A stretch of 64,000 nucleotides of DNA from CAIWXH01 sp964555675 (lineage in GTDB: Bacteria; Chloroflexota; Chloroflexia; Chloroflexales; Chloroflexaceae). Under the pieces are notes generated by a model that was given only the letters and a program-made list of their open reading frames with translations, was not told the origin of the DNA and did no database searches. The translations under genes and the position numbers were made by a program. Position 1 is the stretch's first letter, and each line of letters begins with the position of its first letter. Of this stretch, positions 15,994-24,780 are shown piece after piece. The stretch lies in the NCBI GenBank assembly GCA_964555675.1, contig CAZKTU010000005.1:1-64000 (forward strand), given 5' to 3'.

Positions 15994-17517
15994 ATGGCCC
16001 TCGATCCGGAACAACCGCCGCTCGCGCCGCCGCCAGGTAAGCCCCCAGGCCGGCTGCGGCGGCACGCCCTGGGCGCCCTGCGGCTGCTGAGCGTCGCCCT
16101 GGCCCTGGGGTTTGCCGCCCGGCTGATCTTCCAGCCCGACGGGCGCGACGACCTGCGCGCGGCCGACAGGCTCTTTGCGGCGGGGCGCTACCACGAAGCC
16201 CTGGTCGCCTACGCCCCGCTGGCCCCCGCGCTGCCCGCAGCCCAGCTGCGCCTGGGGATGGTGCGGGCCCTGCGCGGCGAGCGCACCCTCGCCGAGCGGG
16301 CGATCCGCGGCGCGATGCAGCGCGGCCTCGCCCCGGCCGACTACCATCTGGCCCTGCTCTACCTGGGGCGGGCCCTGGCCGACGACGGCCGCGCCGAGCT
16401 GGCTGGCCGCACCTGGCTGCTGCTGGAGGATTGCCGCACGCCCGCGGCCTGCGCCTACAGGGCGCCCGGCCGGGCCCTGGCGGCCGCCGAGGCTCTGCAC
16501 CGCGGCGACTACCTGGCCGCCGAGGCCGGCCTGCGCGCCGCCCTGGCCGCGCCGATGCCGCCCGGCTGGGCCGAGCGAGCACGCTACAGCCTCGCCCTGC
16601 TGCGCGCTGCCGACGACCCTCGGGCCGCGAGCGAGCTTCTGGCCGCGCCCCCCGGCGAGCCGGCGCCCCCGGATCCGCTGCTCGCGCCGCTGCTGCCGCC
16701 CCTCGGCGAGGCCCCGCGCCAGCTGGCCGCGGTGCTCGCGGCGGGGCCGGCTCAGCGCCCGCAGCTGCTCGGCCAGCTCTATGTCGGGCTCGGCCTCTAC
16801 GGGCTGGCCGAGGGGCAGTTCGCCCGGGTCGACCCGCGGGGGCCAGAGGCCCTGAGCGCGGCGGCCTACGCGGCCTACACCCGCTGGCGGGCGGGCGACC
16901 CCGAGGGCGGGCTGGCCCGGCTCGAGGCCCTGGTGGCCGAGCACCCGGCCGAGGCGCGGGCCCGCACGCTGCTGGCCCTGGCCTACCTGAACGCCGACGC
17001 GAGTGAACAGGCCCGGGCCCAGATCGACGCGGTAGCCCGCCTGACCCCCGACGACCCCGACGTGCAGCTGGCCTGGGCGAACTGGCACGCGGCGCGACGT
17101 GAGTATGACCAGGCGAGCCTGGCATACGGGCGGGCCCTGAACGCGGCCCCGCGCGACGAGCGGGGGGTCTACGCGCTGCTGGCCGCCCGCTTCCATCTGG
17201 CCACCACCTACGAGCTGTGCGAAGTCGGCCTGCCCCTGGCCGAGCTGGCCGCGGGGGCGCGCCCCGCCGACGGCGAGGCCCTGGCAACCGTGGCGGCCAA
17301 TCGCTACCACTGCGGCCAGTTCGCGGGCGCCGCCGAGGCGGCCGCCGCGGCGCGTGCAGTGGGCGCCGGGCCTGAAGCGGCCTACTACCTGGGCGCCGCC
17401 CTGGCCGCCCTGGGCGAGCGCGACGAGGCCAGGGCGGCCTTGATCAGCGCGGCCGACCTGGCCCCGGCCTCGGACTGGCGACGCAGGGCCGAGCTGGCCC
17501 TCTCGCTGCTGCCATGA
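15994..17517 (+). CDS. TPR-repeat membrane-anchored protein
   Basis: A 507-residue Ala-rich protein. One hydrophobic segment near residues 30-48 (ALRLLSVALALGFAARLIF) probably anchors it with the rest outside. The remainder is built of helical tetratricopeptide-like repeats with the usual alternation of Ala, Leu, Gly and Tyr, clearest from residue 290 onward (AYAAYTRWRAGDPEGGLARL). TPR proteins are protein-interaction scaffolds; no enzyme domain is visible. The ATG at 15994 is 49 nt after the UbiB-like gene; a GTG six codons upstream is possible. A strong hairpin follows the stop. Confidence 0.8.
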   Translation: MALDPEQPPLAPPPGKPPGRLRRHALGALRLLSVALALGFAARLIFQPDGRDDLRAADRLFAAGRYHEALVAYAPLAPALPAAQLRLGMVRALRGERTLAERAIRGAMQRGLAPADYHLALLYLGRALADDGRAELAGRTWLLLEDCRTPAACAYRAPGRALAAAEALHRGDYLAAEAGLRAALAAPMPPGWAERARYSLALLRAADDPRAASELLAAPPGEPAPPDPLLAPLLPPLGEAPRQLAAVLAAGPAQRPQLLGQLYVGLGLYGLAEGQFARVDPRGPEALSAAAYAAYTRWRAGDPEGGLARLEALVAEHPAEARARTLLALAYLNADASEQARAQIDAVARLTPDDPDVQLAWANWHAARREYDQASLAYGRALNAAPRDERGVYALLAARFHLATTYELCEVGLPLAELAAGARPADGEALATVAANRYHCGQFAGAAEAAAAARAVGAGPEAAYYLGAALAALGERDEARAALISAADLAPASDWRRRAELALSLLP

Positions 17518-17520
17518 TCA

Positions 17521-17556
17521 GCAAGAGGGCGGCACCCGTGGGTGTCGCCCTCTTGC
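17521..17556. terminator. bidirectional terminator between TPR and sigma genes
   Basis: Near-perfect 17-bp inverted repeat (one G/T wobble) starting 4 nt after the TPR gene stop. The sigma factor gene converges from the right and ends at 17582. No T-run on either side. Confidence 0.75.
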
Positions 17557-17581
17557 GCCGATCTATCGGGGGCCGTGAGGC

Positions 17582-18526
17582 CTAGCCCTCGTCGAAGTAG
17601 CCGTGGAGTCTGCGGCCCAGCATGGGGTCGCGCAGCTTGCGCAGGGCCTCGCTCTCGAGCTGGCGAACCCGCTCGCGGGTGAGGTTGAGGCGCTGGCCGA
17701 TCTGCTCGAGGGTCAGGGCGGTCTCGCCGACCAGGCCATAGCGCAGCTGCAGGATGTTGCGCTCGCGGGGTGTCAGGTGCGACATGGCCTCGCTCAGGTC
17801 GTCGCGCAGTAGCGCGTGGCTGACCTCTTCGAGGGGCGAGAGCTGCAGCGGGTCGGCGATAATCTCGGCCAGGGAGCCGGTGCCGTCGTCGGTGTGGGCC
17901 TCGTCGAGGGAGGCCGGGACGAGGGCAGCCTGCTCGGCGCGGGTGACCTGGTCGGTGGTCAGGCCCAGCTCGGTCGCGACCTCCTCGGGGGTCGGCTCGC
18001 GGTCGAGGCTCTGGGTGAGCTGCTGGCGTACACGGGCCAGGCGCGAGAGCCGCTCGCCCAGGTGGACGGGCAGGCGCACGGTGCGGCCCTGGTCGGCGAT
18101 GGCCCGCCCGACGCTCTGGCGGATCCAGTAGGTGGCGTAGGTCGAGAACTTGAGCCCGCGCGAGGGGTCGAACTTATCGACCGCGCGCATCAGGCCCAGG
18201 CTCCCCTCCTGGATCAGGTCGAGCAGGCTGAGGCCATGCCCCTGGTAGCGGCGGGCGATGCTCACCACCAGGCGCAAGTTCGAGTTGATCAGCTGGGCGC
18301 GGGCCCGGTCGCCCGCGGAGACGCGCTCTTCGACCCTCCGGCGCTCGGCCGGGGGGACGGGGTGCTCGTCGGTGGCCAGGTGGCGCCTGGCCTCGCGGCC
18401 GTCGTGCATCAGACGGGCCAACTCCTGCTCCTGGTCGAAGGTCAGGAGGGGCTCGTCGCCAATCTCATTGAGATACAGAATAATCGACTCAGCCGTGCCA
18501 GGGCTGGAGTATGCCGGGTTGGTCAT
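17582..18526 (-). CDS. RNA polymerase sigma-70 family factor (group 2 type)
   Basis: A 314-residue sigma factor lacking region 1.1. Visible: region 1.2 (IILYLNEIGDEPLLTFDQEQ), region 2 (LRLVVSIARRYQGHGLSLLD; DLIQEGSLGLMRAVDKFD; STYATYWIRQSVGRAI), region 3, and region 4 with the -35-binding helix (LTLEQIGQRLNLTRERVRQL). The size and intact regions 2 and 4 suggest an alternative SigA-like factor rather than the housekeeping one, but that is an inference. The ATG at 18526 follows AGGGGAGA closely; the upstream extension lies in non-coding sequence. It is convergent with the TPR gene and downstream of the typA terminator. Confidence 0.93.
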   Translation of the reverse strand: MTNPAYSSPGTAESIILYLNEIGDEPLLTFDQEQELARLMHDGREARRHLATDEHPVPPAERRRVEERVSAGDRARAQLINSNLRLVVSIARRYQGHGLSLLDLIQEGSLGLMRAVDKFDPSRGLKFSTYATYWIRQSVGRAIADQGRTVRLPVHLGERLSRLARVRQQLTQSLDREPTPEEVATELGLTTDQVTRAEQAALVPASLDEAHTDDGTGSLAEIIADPLQLSPLEEVSHALLRDDLSEAMSHLTPRERNILQLRYGLVGETALTLEQIGQRLNLTRERVRQLESEALRKLRDPMLGRRLHGYFDEG

Positions 18527-18747
18527 GAATCTCCCCTCGTTTCCTGCCGCCGCCCGGCGCTGCGAGCCGGGCGCGGACAACAGAAGGCGACAGCGGACCC
18601 GTAGCATGGAGTCGGGGGGCCAGTTGTCGGGGCGCGGACATGGGAGGGGCGGCCCTCCCTCTAGGGGACGTCAATAGCAAAGTATGGACCAGGGGGGTAA
18701 GACGTGGGTTAGGGAGAGATTAAAGCCGGATTAGAGGAAATTCTACA

Positions 18748-18781
18748 GGGCGAAGTATTCTGGGGATGGAATACTTCGCCC
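18748..18781 (-). terminator. terminator of typA
   Basis: A perfect 13-bp inverted repeat (arms 18748-18760 and 18769-18781, 8-nt loop) just after the typA stop. On the minus strand it is followed by T-rich sequence (TGTAGAATTTCC), supporting an intrinsic terminator. Confidence 0.75.
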
Positions 18782-18813
18782 GGTGAGCCTGGGGTAGTTG
18801 TGGGGGGCGGGGC

Positions 18814-20646
18814 TTAGGCGAGGGCCATGTCGCGCTTCTTCTTCTCGCGGCGGCGGTCGTCCGAGCTGAGCAGCTTCTTGCGCAGGCGCCAGCCCTTGGG
18901 GGTGACCTCGACGAGCTCATCGTCGCCGATGTACTCGATCGCGTCATCGAGGGAGAGGGTGCGGGCGACCTCGAGGCGGATGCTCTCGGCGCCCTTGTTG
19001 TTGCGCATGTTAGTCAGGTGCTTCTCTTTGCAGACATTGACCTCGAGGTCGACATCGCGGATATGCTGCCCGACCACCTGGCCCTCGTAGACATCCTGGC
19101 CGGGGGTGACGAAGAAGGTGCCGCGATCCTGGACGCCGTTGAGGGCGTAGGTGCTGACGACGCCGCTCTCGGAGGCGATCAGCGAGCCGTTCTCGCGGGT
19201 CTCCATCTCGCCGGCGATGGGCTCGTAGCCATAGAAGAGGCTATTGAGGATGCCGGTGCCGCGGGTGGCGCTGAGGAAGAGCTGGCGGAAGCCGAGCAGG
19301 CCGCGGGTGGGCACCAGGTACGAGTAGTGGACGCTGCCGTCGTCGCGGACGTGCATATCGCGCATCTCGCCCTGGCGGCGGCCGAGCAGCTCGACCACGA
19401 CGCCCTGGTAGTCGCCGCCGACCTCGACCTCGACCAGCTCCATGGGCTCGAGGCGGGTGCCGTCGGGGGCCTCGTGGAAGATCACCTCGGGCTTGGAGAC
19501 CTGGAACTCATAGCCCTCGCGGCGCATATTCTCGATCAGGATGCCGAGGTGCAGCTCGCCGCGGCCGGCGACGAGGAAGACGTCGGCGCTATCGGTATCG
19601 GCGACGCGCAGGGCCACGTCGCGCTCGGTCTCCTGATAGAGGCGCTCGCGCAGCTTGCGCGAGGTGACGAACTGGCCCTCGCGGCCCGAGAAGGGGCTGG
19701 TATTGACGCCGAAGGTCATGCGGACAGTGGGCTCTTCGACCTTGATCGTGGGCAGGGCCTCGGGCCGGGCGGCGTCGGCGATCGTGTCGCCGATGCTGGC
19801 GTCGCCGATCCCGGCGATGGCGATAATATCGCCGGCCTGAGCGCTCTCGACCTCCTGGCGGGCGAGGCCGTTGTAGACGAAGAGCTGGTTGATCTTGGCG
19901 GGGAACTGGGCGCCCTCGCGGTCGATGCGCACCAGGGGCATGCCCTTGGCGATCGTGCCGCGCGAGAGCCTGCCGGTCACGATCTTGCCTTTATAGTCGT
20001 CGTAGATGCTGGTGGTGACCAGGAACTGGGCCGGGGCGTCCATATCCACATCGGGGGCGGGGATACGGTCGACGATCGCCTCGAAGAGGGGCTCGAGCGA
20101 ATCATGCATCTTGAGGGGCGAGCGACCCGAGTGGCCAACCAGAGCATTGGTGAAGATCGTGCCGAACTCGGCCTGCTCGTCGGAGGCGCCGAGGTCGACG
20201 AAGAGGTCGAAGGTCTCGTTGACGACCCAGTTGGGGCGGGCCTGGGGGCGGTCGATCTTGTTGATGACGACGATCGCGCGGTGGCCGGCCTGCAGGGCCT
20301 TGCGCAGCACGAACTTGGTCTGGGGCATGGGGCCGTCGACGGCGTCGACCAGCAGCAGCACCCCGTCGACCATGTTCATGACCCGCTCGACCTCGCCGCC
20401 GAAGTCGGCGTGGCCGGGGGTGTCGACGATATTGATCTTCAGGCCCTTATAGATGACGGCCGTCGTCTTCGAGAGGATGGTGATGCCGCGCTCGCGCTCG
20501 AGGGCGTTCGAGTCCATGACCCGGGCCTCGACCGACTGGTTCTCGCGGAAGATATGGCTCTGCTTGAGCATGCCGTCGACGAGGGTGGTCTTGCCATGGT
20601 CGACGTGGGCGATGATGGCGATGTTGCGGATATCGTTACGGAGCAT
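18814..20646 (-). CDS. typA: translational GTPase TypA/BipA
   Basis: TypA/BipA is a ribosome-binding GTPase related to EF-G and LepA, needed for 50S assembly and stress growth. The 610-residue product has G1 HVDHGKTT, G2 RGITI, G3 DTPGHADFGGEVERV, G4 NKID, then domain II and the TypA-specific C-terminal part (VPTRGLLGFRQLFLSATRGT). Length is normal. An extended -10 lies at 20737-20745 and a strong hairpin follows the gene, so it is probably monocistronic. Confidence 0.97.
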   Translation of the reverse strand: MLRNDIRNIAIIAHVDHGKTTLVDGMLKQSHIFRENQSVEARVMDSNALERERGITILSKTTAVIYKGLKINIVDTPGHADFGGEVERVMNMVDGVLLLVDAVDGPMPQTKFVLRKALQAGHRAIVVINKIDRPQARPNWVVNETFDLFVDLGASDEQAEFGTIFTNALVGHSGRSPLKMHDSLEPLFEAIVDRIPAPDVDMDAPAQFLVTTSIYDDYKGKIVTGRLSRGTIAKGMPLVRIDREGAQFPAKINQLFVYNGLARQEVESAQAGDIIAIAGIGDASIGDTIADAARPEALPTIKVEEPTVRMTFGVNTSPFSGREGQFVTSRKLRERLYQETERDVALRVADTDSADVFLVAGRGELHLGILIENMRREGYEFQVSKPEVIFHEAPDGTRLEPMELVEVEVGGDYQGVVVELLGRRQGEMRDMHVRDDGSVHYSYLVPTRGLLGFRQLFLSATRGTGILNSLFYGYEPIAGEMETRENGSLIASESGVVSTYALNGVQDRGTFFVTPGQDVYEGQVVGQHIRDVDLEVNVCKEKHLTNMRNNKGAESIRLEVARTLSLDDAIEYIGDDELVEVTPKGWRLRKKLLSSDDRRREKKKRDMALA

Positions 20647-20736
20647 AGTTCCTTGCGCTTTGCGGGCGCACGTAAGCTGGACACACGTTGCGCCCAGGCG
20701 GCATCAATGCGCGCCTGAGCGCTGTATCTATCGGTA

Positions 20737-20745
20737 ATTGTACCA
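20737..20745 (-). promoter_or_regulatory. extended -10 of typA
   Basis: TGG-TACAAT on the minus strand, 91 nt before the typA ATG. Identical to the element of the kinase gene at 3153-3161. Confidence 0.5.
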
Positions 20746-20835
20746 TAGTCTCGGATGTGCGGTGGAGTGGCTGTTTATTCGCCGTCCTGTGCCATATAAT
20801 TGGTGCTTGTTCGCAGCGGGGCAGGCATACGTATA

Positions 20836-20844
20836 TGCTACACT
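20836..20844 (+). promoter_or_regulatory. extended -10 giving a leaderless kinase mRNA
   Basis: TGC-TACACT ends 6 nt before the ATG at 20851, so the transcript would start at or next to the start codon. A second -10, TATAAT, lies at 20795-20800 and could give a longer leader. Confidence 0.45.
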
Positions 20845-20850
20845 GAAGCA

Positions 20851-22848
20851 ATGAATCGCTCAGCGCCAAAGCGAAGGATCTCCGCCGCGCAAGCGTCGTA
20901 TCCGCTCGCGGTGCAGAGTGTGGCCATCCTCGCCCAGCTCGCCACCCTGGTGAGCGGTCTGGGCGTCGGCGCCGCCGGCCAGGGCCCGTGGTTGCTGTTC
21001 GGGCTGGTCGGGCTCAACCTGCTGGCCCTGTTTGTGGTGCCGGCGCGACGCCTGCCGCGCTGGGCGCAGTTGATCTTCCTGGGGGCCCAGTGCGCGAGTG
21101 CGGTGGTGGCCCAGAGCCTGGCCCCATCGACGCTGATCGGCTACGTCTACCTCTCGATCGTCATCCAGGCGATTGTGCTGCTGCCCCTCTGGCTGTGGAT
21201 CCCCTTTGCGGTAGGGATCTACGCGGTCTGGAGCGGGCTGCTGGCGATCGCCACGGCCAACTTCTTCGCCTGGCTGCAGGGGAACCTGGCCCTGGCCTTC
21301 CCCGCCACTTGCGCGATCATCGCCGCGATCGTCTATGCGCGCCAGCAGCGACGCGGCGAGCAGGCCCAGCAGATGCTGGCCCAGGTGCAGCAGCACTACG
21401 ACTCGCTGGCCACGGGCCTGCGCGACCTGCAGCAGCATGTGATGCTCGAGGAGCGCCGGCGCCTGGCCCAGACGATTGTGGGCGAGGTGCAGGCCGCCCT
21501 GAGCCGCACCGAGCAGAGCGTCAACGCGGCCCTGAGCCAGGCCCAGACCAACCTGAGCCGCCTTCAGAGCACGGTGGCCCAGACGCGCGCCTCGGCGGCC
21601 CAGACCGTCGAGCGGCTCCGCGGGGCCGTGGCCACCCTGCGTCGCGATGCCGTGGAGCCTGCCCCGCTGCCGCCGCTGGCCGCGGTGGGCGCAAGCGACG
21701 ACGCGGTGCTCTCGGGGCGCTCGAACCTGGTGCTGACCTGGGTCTTGCCCTCGGTCTTTGTGACCCTGGCTCTGGGCCTGACTCTGGTCCAGGGCCAGTT
21801 CGCGGTCGAGACGCTGGTCGCCCTGGTGGCCTGCTCGACTCTGCTGCTGCTAGCCTATGTGGGCACCCAGGCGACGCGCAACCCGGTGCTGATCCAGGCC
21901 GGCCTGCTGGGGCAGGCGGTGGTGGTCATGCTGATGACGGTGGTCACCCACACCCTGCCGCTGCTGCTGGGGCTGTTGCTCATCCTCTGGCAGCTCTCGC
22001 TGCGCCTGCCGCTGCGCCAGATCATCTTCTATCTGGCCGGGCTGCCCGCGGTGGCGGCCCTGCTGGTCATCCGCCTCAGCCCGGTCGCCCTGAGCTTCGA
22101 CGCCCTGCTGGTGGGCGCCGTGGCCACCATGGCCGTGGGCGGCCCCCTGCTGCTGGCCCGCCGGCAGCTCGACCGGCGCAAGCAGGCCGAGCTACAGCTC
22201 TCGCTGCTGAGCGCCGAGATCGAGCTGCAGACCGCCGAGGTGCGGGCCCTGGCCGTCGCCGCCGAGCGCTCGCGCCTGGCCCGCGAGGTCCACGACGACC
22301 TTGGCTCGCGCCTGATGTTGATCAACCTGCAGCTCCAGCTGGCCGAAGAGCTGGCCGAGGAGGACGCAGACGCGGCCCTGGCCGAGCTCCAGGGCAGCCG
22401 CGAGCAGTTGCACGCGGCCTGGCAGGGCGTGCTGGCCGTGGTCGACGCCGAGCTGCCCCTGGGCTGCGACGAGCTGCCGGCGGCCCTGGCCGAGCTGGCC
22501 GCCCAGGCCGGCGGGGCGCGGGTGACGATCGACGGCGAGCTGGACGAGCTGCCGCCGCCCGTGGCCGCGACGGTCTACAGGAGCGTCCAGGAGGGCTTGA
22601 CGAACGCGCGCAAGCACGCCCGGCCCGGGCGGATCGAGGTGCGCGTGGCGAGCGCCGGCGGCTATGTGACGGTGACGGTGACCAACGACGGCGATCCGGC
22701 GGACGAGGGCGGCGACGCGGGCCGCGGCGGCTTCGGTCTGGTGGGCCTGCGCGAGCGGGCCGAGGCCCTGGGCGGCGGCATCGAGGCCGGGCCGACCGCC
22801 GACGGCGGCTGGCGCCTGCGCGTGCTCTTGCCCGCCGAGATCATGTAG
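20851..22848 (+). CDS. NarL-type sensor histidine kinase (HisKA_3)
   Basis: A 665-residue membrane kinase. Two sets of hydrophobic segments (about 12-150 and 290-430) flank a cytoplasmic coiled coil (about 170-270, Gln/Ala/Arg-rich). The C-terminal part has the HisKA_3 motif RLAREVHDDLGSRL with His481 and an HATPase domain (NDGD; GGFGLVGLRERAEAL), typical of kinases that pair with NarL/LuxR regulators. The regulator gene begins 5 nt after the stop. The ATG at 20851 has little ribosome-site signal but lies 6 nt after a -10 element, which fits leaderless translation. Signal unknown. Confidence 0.9.
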   Translation: MNRSAPKRRISAAQASYPLAVQSVAILAQLATLVSGLGVGAAGQGPWLLFGLVGLNLLALFVVPARRLPRWAQLIFLGAQCASAVVAQSLAPSTLIGYVYLSIVIQAIVLLPLWLWIPFAVGIYAVWSGLLAIATANFFAWLQGNLALAFPATCAIIAAIVYARQQRRGEQAQQMLAQVQQHYDSLATGLRDLQQHVMLEERRRLAQTIVGEVQAALSRTEQSVNAALSQAQTNLSRLQSTVAQTRASAAQTVERLRGAVATLRRDAVEPAPLPPLAAVGASDDAVLSGRSNLVLTWVLPSVFVTLALGLTLVQGQFAVETLVALVACSTLLLLAYVGTQATRNPVLIQAGLLGQAVVVMLMTVVTHTLPLLLGLLLILWQLSLRLPLRQIIFYLAGLPAVAALLVIRLSPVALSFDALLVGAVATMAVGGPLLLARRQLDRRKQAELQLSLLSAEIELQTAEVRALAVAAERSRLAREVHDDLGSRLMLINLQLQLAEELAEEDADAALAELQGSREQLHAAWQGVLAVVDAELPLGCDELPAALAELAAQAGGARVTIDGELDELPPPVAATVYRSVQEGLTNARKHARPGRIEVRVASAGGYVTVTVTNDGDPADEGGDAGRGGFGLVGLRERAEALGGGIEAGPTADGGWRLRVLLPAEIM

Positions 22849-22853
22849 GGCCT

Positions 22854-23525
22854 ATGACGAACAAGATCCGCGTGCTGATCGTCGACGACCAGGCCCTGAT
22901 CCGCACGGGCATCGCGACGCTGCTGGCGCGCAAGCCCGACATCGAGGTGGTGGGCCAGGCCGGCAACGGCGCCGAGGCGATCGAGCGGGTGGCCGCCCTC
23001 GACCCCGACGTGGTGCTGATGGACCTGATGATGCCGCTGCTCGACGGGGTCGAGGCCACCAGGCGCCTGGCCGCAGCCGGGCCGCGGCCCGCGGTGATCA
23101 TCCTGACCACCTTCCGCGACGACGAGCAGGTCTTTCGCGGGCTGGCGGCGGGCGCGCGGGGCTACTTGCTGAAGGACATGGACCACAAGGCCCTGGCCGA
23201 CGCCGTGCGCACCGTCGCCGCGGGCGGGGCCCTGCTGCACCCCGAGATCACCGCCCAGCTCCTGCCGCACCTCGGGCGCATGGCCGACGAGGCCAGGGCC
23301 CAGGCCGCCCCACCGGCCCAGCCCGAGCGCCTGGCCTTGCTCACCGAGCGCGAGCGGGCGATCCTCGAGCTGCTGGCCCGGGGCAGCACCAACCAGGAGA
23401 TCAGCGTCGGCCTGCTGATCAGCGTGGGCACGGTCAAGAACCATATCAGCAGCATCCTCAGCAAGCTCGACGTGCGCGACCGCACCCAGGCCGCCCTGTG
23501 GGCGCGCCGCCACGGGCTGGGCTGA
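22854..23525 (+). CDS. NarL/FixJ family response regulator
   Basis: A 223-residue regulator with a receiver domain (1-125; acidic pair Asp11-Asp12, phospho-acceptor Asp57, Lys near 107) and a LuxR-type DNA-binding domain (about 158-220; LTERERAILELLARGSTNQE, then VGTVKNHISSILSKLDVRDR). It starts 5 nt after its partner kinase gene, so the pair is cotranscribed. The target genes are unknown; the desaturase gene 168 nt downstream is a reasonable candidate but this is speculation. Confidence 0.95.
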   Translation: MTNKIRVLIVDDQALIRTGIATLLARKPDIEVVGQAGNGAEAIERVAALDPDVVLMDLMMPLLDGVEATRRLAAAGPRPAVIILTTFRDDEQVFRGLAAGARGYLLKDMDHKALADAVRTVAAGGALLHPEITAQLLPHLGRMADEARAQAAPPAQPERLALLTERERAILELLARGSTNQEISVGLLISVGTVKNHISSILSKLDVRDRTQAALWARRHGLG

Positions 23526-23693
23526 GCAGGGCCTATGACTACAGTCAGGGGTCGTGAGTAATATGTGACGGCGCGCACAGAGAATCGGCGGGTGACTGGG
23601 GACTAGACGGGGCGCACTTACGCTCGGCGGGCCGGGGGGCTACACTGGGGCATAAGGGGTGTGCCCAATGTCGTCTAGCTTGAGGAGCCGCCA

Positions 23694-24581
23694 ATGGCCC
23701 GCGCCGTACCCGCTGCACAGCAGCAGCAGCAGCTCGAGAAGTCGCTCGCCGAGAAGATCGCCGTCCTCTTCATCGTGGTGACCCCGTTCATCGGCACGCT
23801 CTATGCGATGGCGATGCTGTGGAACCAGTGGGTGGACTGGCTTGACGTAACGTTGATGATCGTGCTCTATGTCATCTCGGGCATGGGCATCACGGTCGGC
23901 TTTCACCGCATGCTGACCCATAAGAGCTTCGAGGCCAAGCCCTGGCTGAAGCGCGTGCTGCTGATCTCCGGCACGATGGCGGTGGAGGGCGACGCGATGA
24001 CCTGGGCCTCGACCCACATCCAGCACCACGCCCACTCGGACGGCGAGGATGACCCCCACAGCCCGCTCGAGGGCCTCTGGCACTCGCATATGGGCTGGAT
24101 GTTCAACCACAAGAATAATATCGACGTCTACGGCACCTGGCTGAAGAAGGACCCCGACGTGGTCTGGGTCTCGAAGACCTGGGTGCTCTGGGTGGTGCTA
24201 GGCCTGGCGATCCCGACCGTGATCGCGGGCTGGAGCGGGCTGATCTGGGGCGGGCTGGTGCGGGTCTTCCTGACCCACCATATCACCTGGAGTGTCAACT
24301 CGATCTGCCACACCTTCGGCAGCCGCGACTACCAGACCCGCGACGCCAGCCGCAACAACTTCATTGTGGGCCTGCTGGCCTTCGGCGAGGGTTGGCACAA
24401 CAACCACCACGCCTTCCCGCGCTCGGCCTTCCACGGCCTGCGCTGGTGGCAGATCGACCTCTCGGCCTACTTCATCCGCGGCATGGAGAAGCTGGGCCTG
24501 GTCTGGAACGTGGTGCGGGTCAAAGAGGACGACCTGCGCAAGCGGGTGATTGTGGCCACAGCCGACGGCATGGGTGATTAA
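23694..24581 (+). CDS. acyl-CoA/fatty acid delta-9-type desaturase
   Basis: A 295-residue membrane di-iron desaturase. All three histidine boxes are present: HRMLTH (about 75-80), HIQHH (about 107-111) and HNNHH (about 239-243), plus the extra HHITWSVNSICH histidines that complete the iron ligands. About four membrane helices. Such enzymes add a cis double bond to saturated acyl chains and adjust membrane fluidity. GAGGAG lies 6 nt before the ATG. The N-terminus has a run of five glutamines. A strong hairpin follows. Substrate form (CoA, ACP or lipid) cannot be told from sequence. Confidence 0.93.
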   Translation: MARAVPAAQQQQQLEKSLAEKIAVLFIVVTPFIGTLYAMAMLWNQWVDWLDVTLMIVLYVISGMGITVGFHRMLTHKSFEAKPWLKRVLLISGTMAVEGDAMTWASTHIQHHAHSDGEDDPHSPLEGLWHSHMGWMFNHKNNIDVYGTWLKKDPDVVWVSKTWVLWVVLGLAIPTVIAGWSGLIWGGLVRVFLTHHITWSVNSICHTFGSRDYQTRDASRNNFIVGLLAFGEGWHNNHHAFPRSAFHGLRWWQIDLSAYFIRGMEKLGLVWNVVRVKEDDLRKRVIVATADGMGD

Positions 24582-24601
24582 CACGAAACTCGGGCCGCGA
24601 G

Positions 24602-24638
24602 GGAGGTGTGGAGGGGATCGTCCCTCTACACCTCCTTT
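24602..24638 (+). terminator. terminator of the desaturase gene
   Basis: A 14-bp inverted repeat (one G/U wobble; arms 24602-24615 and 24622-24635) followed by TTT, 20 nt after the stop. Confidence 0.7.
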
Positions 24639-24646
24639 GAGTCTAT

Positions 24647-24675
24647 TTGACGAAATTGGGCGCTCCATGTAAGAT
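24647..24675 (+). promoter_or_regulatory. sigma-70 promoter of the ATP-grasp/alpha-E/transglutaminase operon
   Basis: TTGACG (24647-24652), exactly 17 nt, then TAAGAT (24670-24675). It gives a leader of roughly 100 nt before the ATG at 24781. This is the best -35/-10 pair in the window. Confidence 0.65.
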
Positions 24676-24780
24676 GCGCGCTAATCCTGAGAGCGTAACC
24701 GAAGAAGCTGCGGCAGTGTTGCCAGCTCACCGCTTCAGGCGTCTGTCCCCCTCCCGGCAGAAGCATCTTCGGACGCACCC

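Noticed and set aside
24676..24780. Riboswitch in the long leader of the ATP-grasp operon
   Set aside because: About 100 nt, but I recognise no aptamer core; only a 5-bp stem was found.
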